This document shows, one piece after another, positions 25,266 to 32,545 of a stretch of DNA of 32,545 nt. The position numbers were made by a program, and so were the translations under genes. The notes under the pieces were generated by a model. It searched no databases. It was not told where the DNA came from and saw nothing but the letters and a program-made list of their open reading frames with translations. The stretch's first letter is position 1, and each line of letters begins with the position of its first letter. The stretch spans positions 1 through 32,545 of the forward strand of contig JACNGB010000018.1 of assembly GCA_014384345.1 (NCBI GenBank), in the 5' to 3' direction. Origin of the DNA: Candidatus Thioglobus pontius. GTDB lineage: Bacteria > Pseudomonadota > Gammaproteobacteria > PS1 > Pseudothioglobaceae.

Positions 25266-26561
25266 ATGAAAACTTCATTAGAAACACTAGAAGGTCTAAA
25301 AAGATCATTAACAGTAGACGTAGCCATTGATATGTTCAACCAAAAGGTTGAAAAAAGTTTAAAAACAATGGCCTCGCAAGTGAGTATTGATGGCTTTAGA
25401 AAGGGTAAAGTTCCTGTTTCTATGGTGAAGCAACGCTTTGGTGATAATGCAAAATCAGATGCGGTTAATGAAATTGTTAATGAAACTCTGGTTGAGGCAT
25501 TAACTGAAGTTAAGTTATCTCCAGCTGCAAGACCAACGGTTACTAAAGTTGATTCAGAAGGTGAGTCGGAGTTTTCTTACACAGTAGAATTTGAAGTATT
25601 CCCAACGATTGAAATGGCAGATTTTTCTGGCCTAGAGATTGATCAAATTGAAGTAGATATTACCAAGGCTGACGAAGACAGAACGTTAAACGGCCTACAA
25701 GAGCAGTTGACAGAATACAAAGCGGTTAAGCGCAAGTCAAAAGCCGGCGATAGATTAGCGTTGGATTTCGTGGGCACGATTGAAGGCGAGAAGTTTGAAG
25801 GCGGCGAAGCTAACGACTTTAAATTGGTATTAGGCAAAGGTACCATGATTCCAGGCTTTGAAGAAAGCGTGACTGATGTTGCAGCCGGTAAAACCGTTGA
25901 ACTTGATGTTAACTTCCCAGATGACTATCAAGCAACTCACTTAGCGGGCAAGCCGGTTAAGTTTTCAATTACTGTTAATGAAGTAGGCTCGCCTAAATTA
26001 CCAAAATTAGACGCTGAATTTGCTAAAAAATTCGGCGAAGATACAATGGATAAGCTACTTGTCAGCATGAAAGAGCAAATGCGTACTGAGATTAATGGCC
26101 GTATTGAGCAGCTGAATAAAGATGCAATATTTGGTGCATTAGCGGGCGCTAACGAATTTGACGTACCGCAAGGTAGCATTGATGGTGAGGCGCAAAATCT
26201 ACTGGCTGAGATGAAAGAGCGTATGCAGCAGCAAGGTCAGTCAGCACCAGATGACATGCCAGCAACGGTATTTAATGATGAAGCAGAGCGTCGAGTTAAG
26301 TTGGGCTTAATGGTAAGTCAGATTGCTAGTGACAATAACATGGTAGCCAGTATGGAGCAGATTGATGCAAAAATTGCTGAAATGTCTCAAGCTTATGGTG
26401 AAAATGCACAGCAAATGGTTGATTACTACAACGAAGATGTTTCAAGAAAATCAAGTGTTGAGTTGATGATTGTTGAAAAAATGGTGCAAGATAAAATTTT
26501 AGAAGCGGCAAAGATTAAGCCAGTTAAAAAGAAATTTACAGACATTACTGAACAAGGTTAA
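25266..26561 (+). CDS. tig: Trigger factor
   Basis: The ribosome-associated chaperone that meets nascent chains at L23. The N-terminal ribosome-binding domain carries the signature GFRKGKVP (43-50). The FKBP-type prolyl isomerase domain spans about 150-240 ([20 protein letters not shown], with [11 protein letters not shown]). The C-terminal chaperone arms fill the rest of the 431 residues. Full length. It begins the classic tig-clpP-clpX-lon proteostasis cluster, 4 bp before clpP. Confidence 0.97.
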   Translation: MKTSLETLEGLKRSLTVDVAIDMFNQKVEKSLKTMASQVSIDGFRKGKVPVSMVKQRFGDNAKSDAVNEIVNETLVEALTEVKLSPAARPTVTKVDSEGESEFSYTVEFEVFPTIEMADFSGLEIDQIEVDITKADEDRTLNGLQEQLTEYKAVKRKSKAGDRLALDFVGTIEGEKFEGGEANDFKLVLGKGTMIPGFEESVTDVAAGKTVELDVNFPDDYQATHLAGKPVKFSITVNEVGSPKLPKLDAEFAKKFGEDTMDKLLVSMKEQMRTEINGRIEQLNKDAIFGALAGANEFDVPQGSIDGEAQNLLAEMKERMQQQGQSAPDDMPATVFNDEAERRVKLGLMVSQIASDNNMVASMEQIDAKIAEMSQAYGENAQQMVDYYNEDVSRKSSVELMIVEKMVQDKILEAAKIKPVKKKFTDITEQG

Positions 26562-26565
26562 ATCA

Positions 26566-27162
26566 ATGGATATTAATAATCTGAATCAAATACCCATGGT
26601 GGTGGAGCAATCTGCCCGCGGTGAGCGTTCATACGATATCTACTCGCGCCTATTAAAAGAACGAATCATTTTTTTAGTAGGGCCTGTAGAAGACTATATG
26701 GCCAATGTGGTGGTTGCTCAGTTATTATTTTTAGAATCTGAAAATCCTGATAAAGATATTCATTTGTACATTAATTCACCCGGTGGTTCGGTGACTGCCG
26801 GTTTGGCGATTTATGACACCATGCAGTTTATTAAGCCTGATGTGTCTACTTTATGTATTGGTCAAGCAGCGTCAATGGGTGCCTTGTTATTAACAGCAGG
26901 TGCTAAAGATAAGCGCTTTGCTTTGCCGAATGCAAGAATGATGATTCATCAGCCATTAGGCGGCTTCTCTGGTCAAGCCAGTGATATCGACATTCATGCT
27001 AAAGAAATTTTAACAGTAAGAGAAAAGTTGAATAACATCATGAAAACTCACACAGGGCAGAATCTCAAAACCATTCAAAAGGATACTGATAGAGATAACT
27101 TTATGTCAGCGGCCGATTCGGCTGATTATGGATTGATCGACAAGGTGATTGATAAGCGTTAA
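26566..27162 (+). CDS. clpP: ATP-dependent Clp protease proteolytic subunit
   Basis: The serine protease chamber of ClpXP. The 198 residues show the triad Ser103 ([11 protein letters not shown]), His128 (MMIHQPLGG) and Asp177 (DTDRDNF), with the ribbon [19 protein letters not shown] before it. N-terminal [20 protein letters not shown] is typical of mature ClpP with a short propeptide. Only 2 bp precede clpX. Confidence 0.97.
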   Translation: MDINNLNQIPMVVEQSARGERSYDIYSRLLKERIIFLVGPVEDYMANVVVAQLLFLESENPDKDIHLYINSPGGSVTAGLAIYDTMQFIKPDVSTLCIGQAASMGALLLTAGAKDKRFALPNARMMIHQPLGGFSGQASDIDIHAKEILTVREKLNNIMKTHTGQNLKTIQKDTDRDNFMSAADSADYGLIDKVIDKR

Positions 27163-27164
27163 TT

Positions 27165-28430
27165 ATGGTAGAGGACGATAAAAAAGAACTTTCTTGTTCA
27201 TTTTGTGGCAAGGCGAAATCTGAAGTTGAGCGTTTAATCGCTGGACCTGGTGTCTACATTTGTAACGAATGTATTGAGTCTTGTCATGACCTTATCGAAG
27301 AGCAAGCCATTAAAGAGATTACTGATCAGTATCAGGATTGGGACTATACACCTATTCAATTGCGTGATTTTTTAAACGACTATGTGATTGGGCAAGAGCA
27401 TTCTAAAAAAGTGCTTTCGGTGGCGGTCTACAATCACTACAAGCGCCTAAAAAATGATTATGTTTCTAATGAGGTTGAACTAGATAAGTCAAACATCTTG
27501 ATGGTAGGTCCGACGGGCTCGGGTAAGACATTATTGGCGCAGACATTGGCTCGCATTCTAGACGTGCCGTTTACTGTTGCTGATGCGACCACATTGACGG
27601 AAGCAGGCTATGTGGGCGATGATGTTGAGAATGTCATTAAGAGTTTATTGTCTAAATGTGATTTCGACCCTCAGCGTGCTGAGCGCGGCATTATTTTTAT
27701 TGATGAAATTGATAAAATCTCACGTCGCTCTGATTCACCTTCTATCACCCGAGATGTATCAGGTGAAGGTGTGCAACAAGCTATGTTGAAATTGATTGAA
27801 GGTACGGTTGCATCAGTGCCACCACAAGGTGGTCGTAAACATCCTAATCAAGAAACCATTGATGTGGATACGTCAAAAATTTTATTCATTTGTGGTGGTG
27901 CATTTGATGGATTAGATGCGATTATTAATCGCCGTGTTGAAAAAGTAACCGGCATTGGCTTTTCTGCTGCTGTCAAAGATGAGAATGAAAAGAAAACACT
28001 GACTGACTTATTTGATTTAATCCAGCCGGAAGATCTAATTAAATTTGGCTTAATTCCTGAATTGGTTGGCCGATTACCTGTGCAAACGGCGTTGTCAGAA
28101 CTAGATGAAGATGCGTTAGTTCAAATTCTAACCAAGCCAAAAAATTCAGTCGTTAAACAATTCCAAGAAATCTTTAAACTTGAAGATGTTAAATTAACGT
28201 TTAGAAAAGCATCACTGTTAGCGATTGCTAAATTGGCCATCAAGCGTAAAACGGGCGCTCGTGGCTTGCGTTCAATTCTTGAAGATTTGTTGCTAGACAC
28301 CATGTTTGAGTTGCCATCATTAAAAGATGTTTCCGAAGTGGTGATTGATAAAGAAGTGGTTGAAAAAAATAAAGAGCCGCTGATTGTTTACAAATCTGAA
28401 AAATCCAAGCCTAATAAGAAAGCTAGTTAA
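27165..28430 (+). CDS. clpX: Clp protease ATPase subunit ClpX
   Basis: AAA+ unfoldase, 421 residues, that feeds ClpP. The N-terminal zinc-binding domain has Cys11, Cys14, Cys33 and Cys36. Walker A is GPTGSGKT (115-122), the pore loop GYVG (148-151) and Walker B IIFIDEID (176-183). The RKH loop (GGRKHP) and the ClpP-docking IGF loop (GIGFSAA) are both present. It is therefore expected to be fully functional with the ClpP encoded just upstream. Confidence 0.97.
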   Translation: MVEDDKKELSCSFCGKAKSEVERLIAGPGVYICNECIESCHDLIEEQAIKEITDQYQDWDYTPIQLRDFLNDYVIGQEHSKKVLSVAVYNHYKRLKNDYVSNEVELDKSNILMVGPTGSGKTLLAQTLARILDVPFTVADATTLTEAGYVGDDVENVIKSLLSKCDFDPQRAERGIIFIDEIDKISRRSDSPSITRDVSGEGVQQAMLKLIEGTVASVPPQGGRKHPNQETIDVDTSKILFICGGAFDGLDAIINRRVEKVTGIGFSAAVKDENEKKTLTDLFDLIQPEDLIKFGLIPELVGRLPVQTALSELDEDALVQILTKPKNSVVKQFQEIFKLEDVKLTFRKASLLAIAKLAIKRKTGARGLRSILEDLLLDTMFELPSLKDVSEVVIDKEVVEKNKEPLIVYKSEKSKPNKKAS

Positions 28431-28441
28431 GCGCCACTCTT

Positions 28442-29752
28442 TTGGAATTATTTGATCGTCAGAAAGATGCCGTTGGACAAGGTGAGCGAACCTTATTGGT
28501 GTATGTCGAGCTACCTTCAACGCGTAATATCCATAATGCCAAATCTGAATTTAAAGAATTGGCAGAATCTTCAGGTTTGGATATTGTAGATATCATTCAA
28601 GTTAATCGAAACTCTGCCTTAGCGCAATACTACATTGGTACAGGTAAGGTTGATGAGATTGCACAAATGGTTAAGGAGCTTGAGCTTGATTTGGTGATAT
28701 TCTCACCTGAGCTTTCTCCATCGCAAGAGCGTAATTTAGAAAAAACACTCGAATGTCAGGTGATGGATCGCACAGGGCTAATCCTAGATATTTTTGCGCT
28801 CAGGGCAAGTTCATTCGAAGGCAAGCTTCAAGTAGAGCTTGCGCAATTGCGTCACCTGTCCACACGTCTAGTTCGAGGTTGGACCCACTTAGAGCGACAA
28901 AAAGGTGGTATTGGACTACGTGGTCCGGGTGAAACCCAGCTTGAAACTGACAAGCGTTTGATCGCTGTACGCATTAAAAATATCACCAAGCGCCTAGACA
29001 AAGTGCATAAGCAGCGTGATTTGGGGCGTAAATCTCGAACTAAAAACGAATTACCCATGATTGCGTTAGCGGGCTATACCAATGCGGGCAAGTCTACTTT
29101 GTTTAACACACTGACAGATGCAGAAGTCTATGCACATGATCAGCTATTCGCAACACTAGACGCCACGATTAGACGTGTTATTTTGCCAGCGTCTGGTGAG
29201 GCTGTTATTGCAGATACAGTTGGTTTTATTCAAGACCTGCCGCATGATCTAGTTGATGCATTTAAATCAACCTTGGAAGAAACTAAGCGCTCTAATGTGT
29301 TGTTGCATGTTGTGGATAGTGCTGACGAATATAATGTTGAAAAAATTGACCAAGTTGAAGAGATTATTGAGCAAATTGGTGCAGGAGAAATCCCCAGTAT
29401 ATTGGTAATGAACAAAATAGATTGTCTTGAAAATTTTGCACCTCGCCTAGACCGGGATGAGTCAGGGCGTATTTACCGAGTGTGGATTTCAAGCAAAACT
29501 GGCGAAGGCATTGATTTGTTATATCAAGCACTAGCCGAGCAACTGAGTGGTATGATGACACGTGCACGAATTGAGCTTGATGTTATGAGTGCGTATATTC
29601 GTAGTGAAATCCACAATGTTGGCTATATCCACAACGAAAAGGTGGATGATTTTGGCCAGTGGATACTTGAAATTAACGTCACTCATCACTATTTATCTAA
29701 ATTATTAAACAAAAAAGGTGTCAAGTTGTTATGGGAACAAAGCCCGAAATAG
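28442..29752 (+). CDS. hflX: GTPase HflX
   Basis: A 436-residue ribosome-associated GTPase; in E. coli it splits stalled ribosomes during stress. The N-terminal HflX domain contains the glycine-rich GGIGLRGPGETQLETD (155-170), and the G domain has G1 GYTNAGKST (211-219), DTVGFIQDLPHDLV and NKID. The start is the TTG at 28442: an in-frame TAG lies at 28424-28426 and no ATG or GTG follows before homology begins. No Shine-Dalgarno is visible. Its end overlaps lon by 22 nt. In many genomes hflX is near hfq; here it is inserted between clpX and lon. Confidence 0.93.
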   Translation: MELFDRQKDAVGQGERTLLVYVELPSTRNIHNAKSEFKELAESSGLDIVDIIQVNRNSALAQYYIGTGKVDEIAQMVKELELDLVIFSPELSPSQERNLEKTLECQVMDRTGLILDIFALRASSFEGKLQVELAQLRHLSTRLVRGWTHLERQKGGIGLRGPGETQLETDKRLIAVRIKNITKRLDKVHKQRDLGRKSRTKNELPMIALAGYTNAGKSTLFNTLTDAEVYAHDQLFATLDATIRRVILPASGEAVIADTVGFIQDLPHDLVDAFKSTLEETKRSNVLLHVVDSADEYNVEKIDQVEEIIEQIGAGEIPSILVMNKIDCLENFAPRLDRDESGRIYRVWISSKTGEGIDLLYQALAEQLSGMMTRARIELDVMSAYIRSEIHNVGYIHNEKVDDFGQWILEINVTHHYLSKLLNKKGVKLLWEQSPK

Positions 29753-32067
29753 AAGAAATTGATTTAAAGCTTGAGAATGTTCCTCTGCTGCCTTTGAGAG
29801 ATGTTGTGGTGTTTCCGCATACGGTGATGCCGCTATTTGTTGGTAGAAAAACATCAGTTAACGCCATTACTCACGCTATGGCTGGCAGTAAATATATTTT
29901 CTTGGTCACTCAAAAAGATGACAAAGTAGAAAATCCACAATATGATGATTTGCATGAAGTTGGCACACTGGCCACTATTTTGCAAATGCTAAAACTACCT
30001 GATGGCACCATTAAAGTGCTGGTTGAAGGAGTGAAACGTGCCAAGGTTGAGGCTATCATTGACTTAGAAGAGTATAGTGAGGTTCAGCTCAGTGATTTGG
30101 CCCTAGCCTCAGAGGATGAAACTGAAGTTAAGGCGATGATGCGCCTAGCGCTCGAAAGTTTTGAAAAATACATTAAGTTGAACAAAAAAATTCCTGAAGA
30201 AGTATTAAAAATGCTTAAAGATGTTACGGATGTTGAGCGTTTTAGTGACGTGATTATTGCCAATTTGTCGCTCAAGGTCTCGGAAAAACAAGCGCTACTT
30301 GGTGGCAACCAAGCTCAGGAAAGATTAAATAAAATCTTAACCGTTATTCAAAGTGAAATCGAGGTGCTAGATACAGAGCACAAAATTCAATCGCGCGTTC
30401 GTAAACAAATGGAATCCAATCAGCGTGATTATTATTTGAATGAGCAAATGAAATCCATTCAAAAAGAATTAGGTAATGCTGAAGATGAAAATGAAATTGA
30501 GGAGTTGCAATTAAGTATTGATAAGGCAAAAATGCCTAAAGCAGCTAAAGAAAAGGCACAAAGCGAACTTAAAAAGTTATCGCGCATGTCGTCTCAATCA
30601 TCTGACGCTTCTATTATTCGCACCTATATTGAAAATTTATGCGACGTACCCTGGAAAAAGAAAACCATCATCAATAAAGACCTGAAAAAGGCGCAAAAAA
30701 TTCTTGATGATGATCATTATGGCTTGGATAAAGTTAAAGAGCGTATTTTGGAGCATTTAGCAGTACAAACCAGAGTATCTCATAATAAAGCCAATATCTT
30801 GTGTTTAGTGGGTCCACCGGGTGTGGGTAAAACTTCTTTGGGTGAGTCTATCGCCAAAGCGGTCAATCGAAAATACGTGCGTATGGCTTTAGGCGGCGTT
30901 CGTGATGAAGCCGAAATTCGTGGTCACAGACGTACTTATATTGGTGCCATGCCCGGCTCTATCGTGCAAAAAATGCAGAAAGTCAAAGTAAAGAACCCGT
31001 TATTTTTACTTGATGAAATTGAGAAAATGGCCAGTGATTATCGAGGTGATCCTTCATCAGCCATGCTTGAGGTGCTAGACCCTGAGCAAAATCATACCTT
31101 TAATGACCATTATTTAGAAGTTGATTATGACCTTTCGCAAGTGATGTTTGTCGCAACTGCCAACTCACTTGATTTGCCTCAACCATTGTTAGATAGGATG
31201 GAGATCATTGAATTATCTGGTTATACGGAAGATGAAAAGGTTCAAATTGCTAAGCGTCACTTAATTAAGCAAGCGATGGATAGTAACGGTATTAAGGCGG
31301 GTGAAATCAGTTTCAAAGATTCGGCTATTTTAAATATTATTCGTTATTACACCCGTGAAGCAGGTGTGCGTGGCCTTAATAGAACCATTAGCACTATTTG
31401 TCGTAAAGTGGTGAAAGAGGTGGTGCTTAAGAAGCGCAAAACCAAAGCTACCATTAGTGACAAGAATCTTGAAAAATATTTAGGCGTCAAGAAACATCGT
31501 TTTGGTTTGGCTGAAGAAAACAACCAAGTCGGTGAAGTAACTGGCCTGGCATGGACATCAGTTGGTGGCGATCTATTAACCATTGAGGCAACTGCTTATA
31601 AGGGCAAGGGTAAGCTTAACTATACTGGCCAACTAGGCGACGTCATGAAAGAATCCATTCAAGCGGCCATGAGTGTTACACGTACTCGCGCCGAGGAGTT
31701 GGGCATTGCTGATGATTTTCAAGATAAACTTGATATTCATATTCATGTGCCTGATGGCTCAACGCCAAAAGACGGCCCAAGTGCGGGCGCGGCAATGTGT
31801 ACAGCTTTGGTATCTGTACTTACAGGACGCAAGGTTAAGGCTGATGTGGCTATGACGGGTGAAATCACACTAAGAGGTGAGATCACACCAATTGGCGGCT
31901 TAAAGGAGAAGATGTTAGCAGCCCTTCGTGGTGGCATTAAAACCGTTATTATTCCTGATGATAACGAGCGTGAGTTGTCTGAAGTGCCTGAGAAAATCAA
32001 AGGCAAGCTTAATGTGATCAAAGTTAAGTGGATTGATGAAGTGTTAGATATTGCGTTAGAAAAATAA
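29731..32067 (+). CDS. lon: ATP-dependent protease Lon
   Basis: The homo-hexameric AAA+ serine protease of 778 residues (E. coli 784). The N-domain starts VPLLPLRDVVVFPHTVMPLF. A coiled-coil region follows (about 200-300), then the ATPase module with Walker A GPPGVGKT (361-368). The protease domain holds the Ser-Lys dyad at Ser684 (DGPSAGAAM) and Lys727 (GGLKEK). The start overlaps the hflX end, implying translational coupling. No terminator is evident in the 12 bp before the convergent DsrE-like gene. Confidence 0.97.
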   Translation: MGTKPEIEEIDLKLENVPLLPLRDVVVFPHTVMPLFVGRKTSVNAITHAMAGSKYIFLVTQKDDKVENPQYDDLHEVGTLATILQMLKLPDGTIKVLVEGVKRAKVEAIIDLEEYSEVQLSDLALASEDETEVKAMMRLALESFEKYIKLNKKIPEEVLKMLKDVTDVERFSDVIIANLSLKVSEKQALLGGNQAQERLNKILTVIQSEIEVLDTEHKIQSRVRKQMESNQRDYYLNEQMKSIQKELGNAEDENEIEELQLSIDKAKMPKAAKEKAQSELKKLSRMSSQSSDASIIRTYIENLCDVPWKKKTIINKDLKKAQKILDDDHYGLDKVKERILEHLAVQTRVSHNKANILCLVGPPGVGKTSLGESIAKAVNRKYVRMALGGVRDEAEIRGHRRTYIGAMPGSIVQKMQKVKVKNPLFLLDEIEKMASDYRGDPSSAMLEVLDPEQNHTFNDHYLEVDYDLSQVMFVATANSLDLPQPLLDRMEIIELSGYTEDEKVQIAKRHLIKQAMDSNGIKAGEISFKDSAILNIIRYYTREAGVRGLNRTISTICRKVVKEVVLKKRKTKATISDKNLEKYLGVKKHRFGLAEENNQVGEVTGLAWTSVGGDLLTIEATAYKGKGKLNYTGQLGDVMKESIQAAMSVTRTRAEELGIADDFQDKLDIHIHVPDGSTPKDGPSAGAAMCTALVSVLTGRKVKADVAMTGEITLRGEITPIGGLKEKMLAALRGGIKTVIIPDDNERELSEVPEKIKGKLNVIKVKWIDEVLDIALEK

Positions 32068-32079
32068 CAGCAAGTTTTA

Positions 32080-32376
32080 TTATGGTTTCATGTAGGTATA
32101 GCCACTTTCTTGTAGAGTAACGATGCGCATCAAACATCCTTGCACTTCAACAACGCCAGGCAAAAAATCAATGTACTGTTCACGTTGTGAATCAGCTTTA
32201 TCGGTGTAGTCTATGCCAGCACTGTATCTAATGCCGTCTTTAATCATGCGTTTGATGCGCTTTGAGTAATATTTAGTATCGGACTTCACCATGTTAAGCC
32301 CAGGGCCACAAGTAACAATTTCAACATTTACGTTATCTTTTCCGTAGAGATGCTGTAGATTATCTGCAGCATTCAT
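32080..32376 (-). CDS. DsrE-like protein (intact part of a broken reading frame)
   Basis: From Met 32376 the uninterrupted reading frame gives 98 residues resembling the DsrE/DsrF (YchN-type) fold: VNVEIVTCGPGLNMVKSD, RIKRMIKDGIRYSAG, then CLMRIVTLQESGYTYMKP. Family homology clearly continues upstream in the same frame (NIVIHVDLRGLKTQKLA), so 32376 is unlikely to be the original start. The cysteine that follows the 'FSAC' strand in DsrE and YchN is absent here (YSAGIDYTD). Members act in sulfur transfer; periplasmic examples of unknown role also exist. Convergent with lon. Confidence 0.7.
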   Translation of the reverse strand: MNAADNLQHLYGKDNVNVEIVTCGPGLNMVKSDTKYYSKRIKRMIKDGIRYSAGIDYTDKADSQREQYIDFLPGVVEVQGCLMRIVTLQESGYTYMKP

Positions 32377-32511
32377 GGCTAGCTTTTGAGTTTTTAATCC
32401 GCGTAAGTCAACATGAATGACAATATTATGCTTTTTAAGCGCATACGTGTTAAATACTGTAATGGCTACGATTAGCGCAATTAATATTTTGGGTCAAGAC
32501 AACTTAAGCAT
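32377..32511 (-). pseudogene. Interrupted N-terminal region of the DsrE-like gene
   Basis: Upstream of 32376 the frame stays open back to TGA at 32494-32496. Before that TGA comes ATG at 32509-32511, giving M-L-K-L-S-stop. After the TGA come PKILIALIVAITVFNTYA and KKHNIVIHVDLRG. Joined, this is a typical signal peptide (basic start, hydrophobic core, TYA cleavage end) followed by the first DsrE strand. No ATG, GTG or TTG occurs between the TGA and 32376. The gene is probably broken by a nonsense change, or the TGA is a read error or uses an unusual start. Confidence 0.6.
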
Positions 32512-32545
32512 GAATAAAAACCTGTTAAAGTACCGTCATGACAAT

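Noticed and set aside
31743-32021. 92-codon minus-strand open frame inside lon
   Set aside because: Antisense to the conserved Lon protease domain; low-complexity translation typical of a shadow frame.
32494-32496. TGA in the DsrE-like gene read as selenocysteine or tryptophan
   Set aside because: TGA ends several ordinary genes here, no selenocysteine-insertion hairpin is apparent after it, and the position is in a signal peptide where selenocysteine would make no sense.
1-32545. CRISPR arrays, insertion sequences, tRNA genes or prophage genes
   Set aside because: No regularly spaced direct repeats, transposase-like proteins, tRNA-like cloverleafs or phage proteins were seen in reading the window.

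Overview
The window reads as chromosome from an AT-rich gammaproteobacterium. Ribosomal protein order and sequences are typically gammaproteobacterial (S10, spc and alpha blocks in canonical order, then tig-clpP-clpX-lon). The accessory genes are a periplasmic rhodanese, a TauE/SafE-type permease, two small c-type cytochromes and a DsrE-like protein. Together they suggest a respiring sulfur oxidiser of the SUP05/Thioglobus kind. That lineage is inferred from gene content and protein resemblance, not proven here.

Layout. Positions 1-98 are the 3' end of an EF-Tu gene, followed by a terminator. 187-10729 is one long plus-strand ribosomal run (S10 block rpsJ-rplC-rplD-rplW-rplB-rpsS-rplV-rpsC-rplP-rpmC-rpsQ, then spc block rplN-rplX-rplE-rpsN-rpsH-rplF-rplR-rpsE-rpmD-rplO-secY-rpmJ). 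A perfect consensus sigma70 promoter at 10736-10764 begins the alpha block (rpsM-rpsK-rpsD-rpoA-rplQ), here extended by rpsU and closed by a strong terminator. Next come a yqeY-like gene, a secreted rhodanese, an orphan FixJ/LuxR-type regulator with a degenerate receiver and a G8 tract at its ribosome-binding site, a secreted alpha/beta hydrolase, and a TauE-like permease.

17579-24057 is mainly minus strand: msrB-mpl-ubiX as one tight operon and engB-addB-like as another, with cca (plus strand) between them. cca diverges from msrB and runs 24 bp into the end of the addB-like gene. From 24139 the plus strand carries a mono-haem cytochrome c, a di-haem cytochrome c4, and the protein-quality-control cluster tig-clpP-clpX-hflX-lon. 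A minus-strand DsrE-like gene closes the window; its apparent signal-peptide coding region is interrupted by an in-frame TGA.

The genes are mostly housekeeping: translation, Sec export and transcription (ribosomal blocks, secY, rpoA), proteostasis (tig, clpPX, lon, hflX, msrB), tRNA CCA addition, murein recycling (mpl), quinone synthesis (ubiX) and DNA repair. No tRNA, rRNA, CRISPR array, insertion sequence or phage gene was seen, and no non-coding stretch exceeds about 225 bp. I did not find a convincing new multi-gene system. The items most worth a second look are the interrupted DsrE-like gene, the atypical regulator with its G8 tract, the shortened Cca without an HD motif, and the secreted rhodanese.
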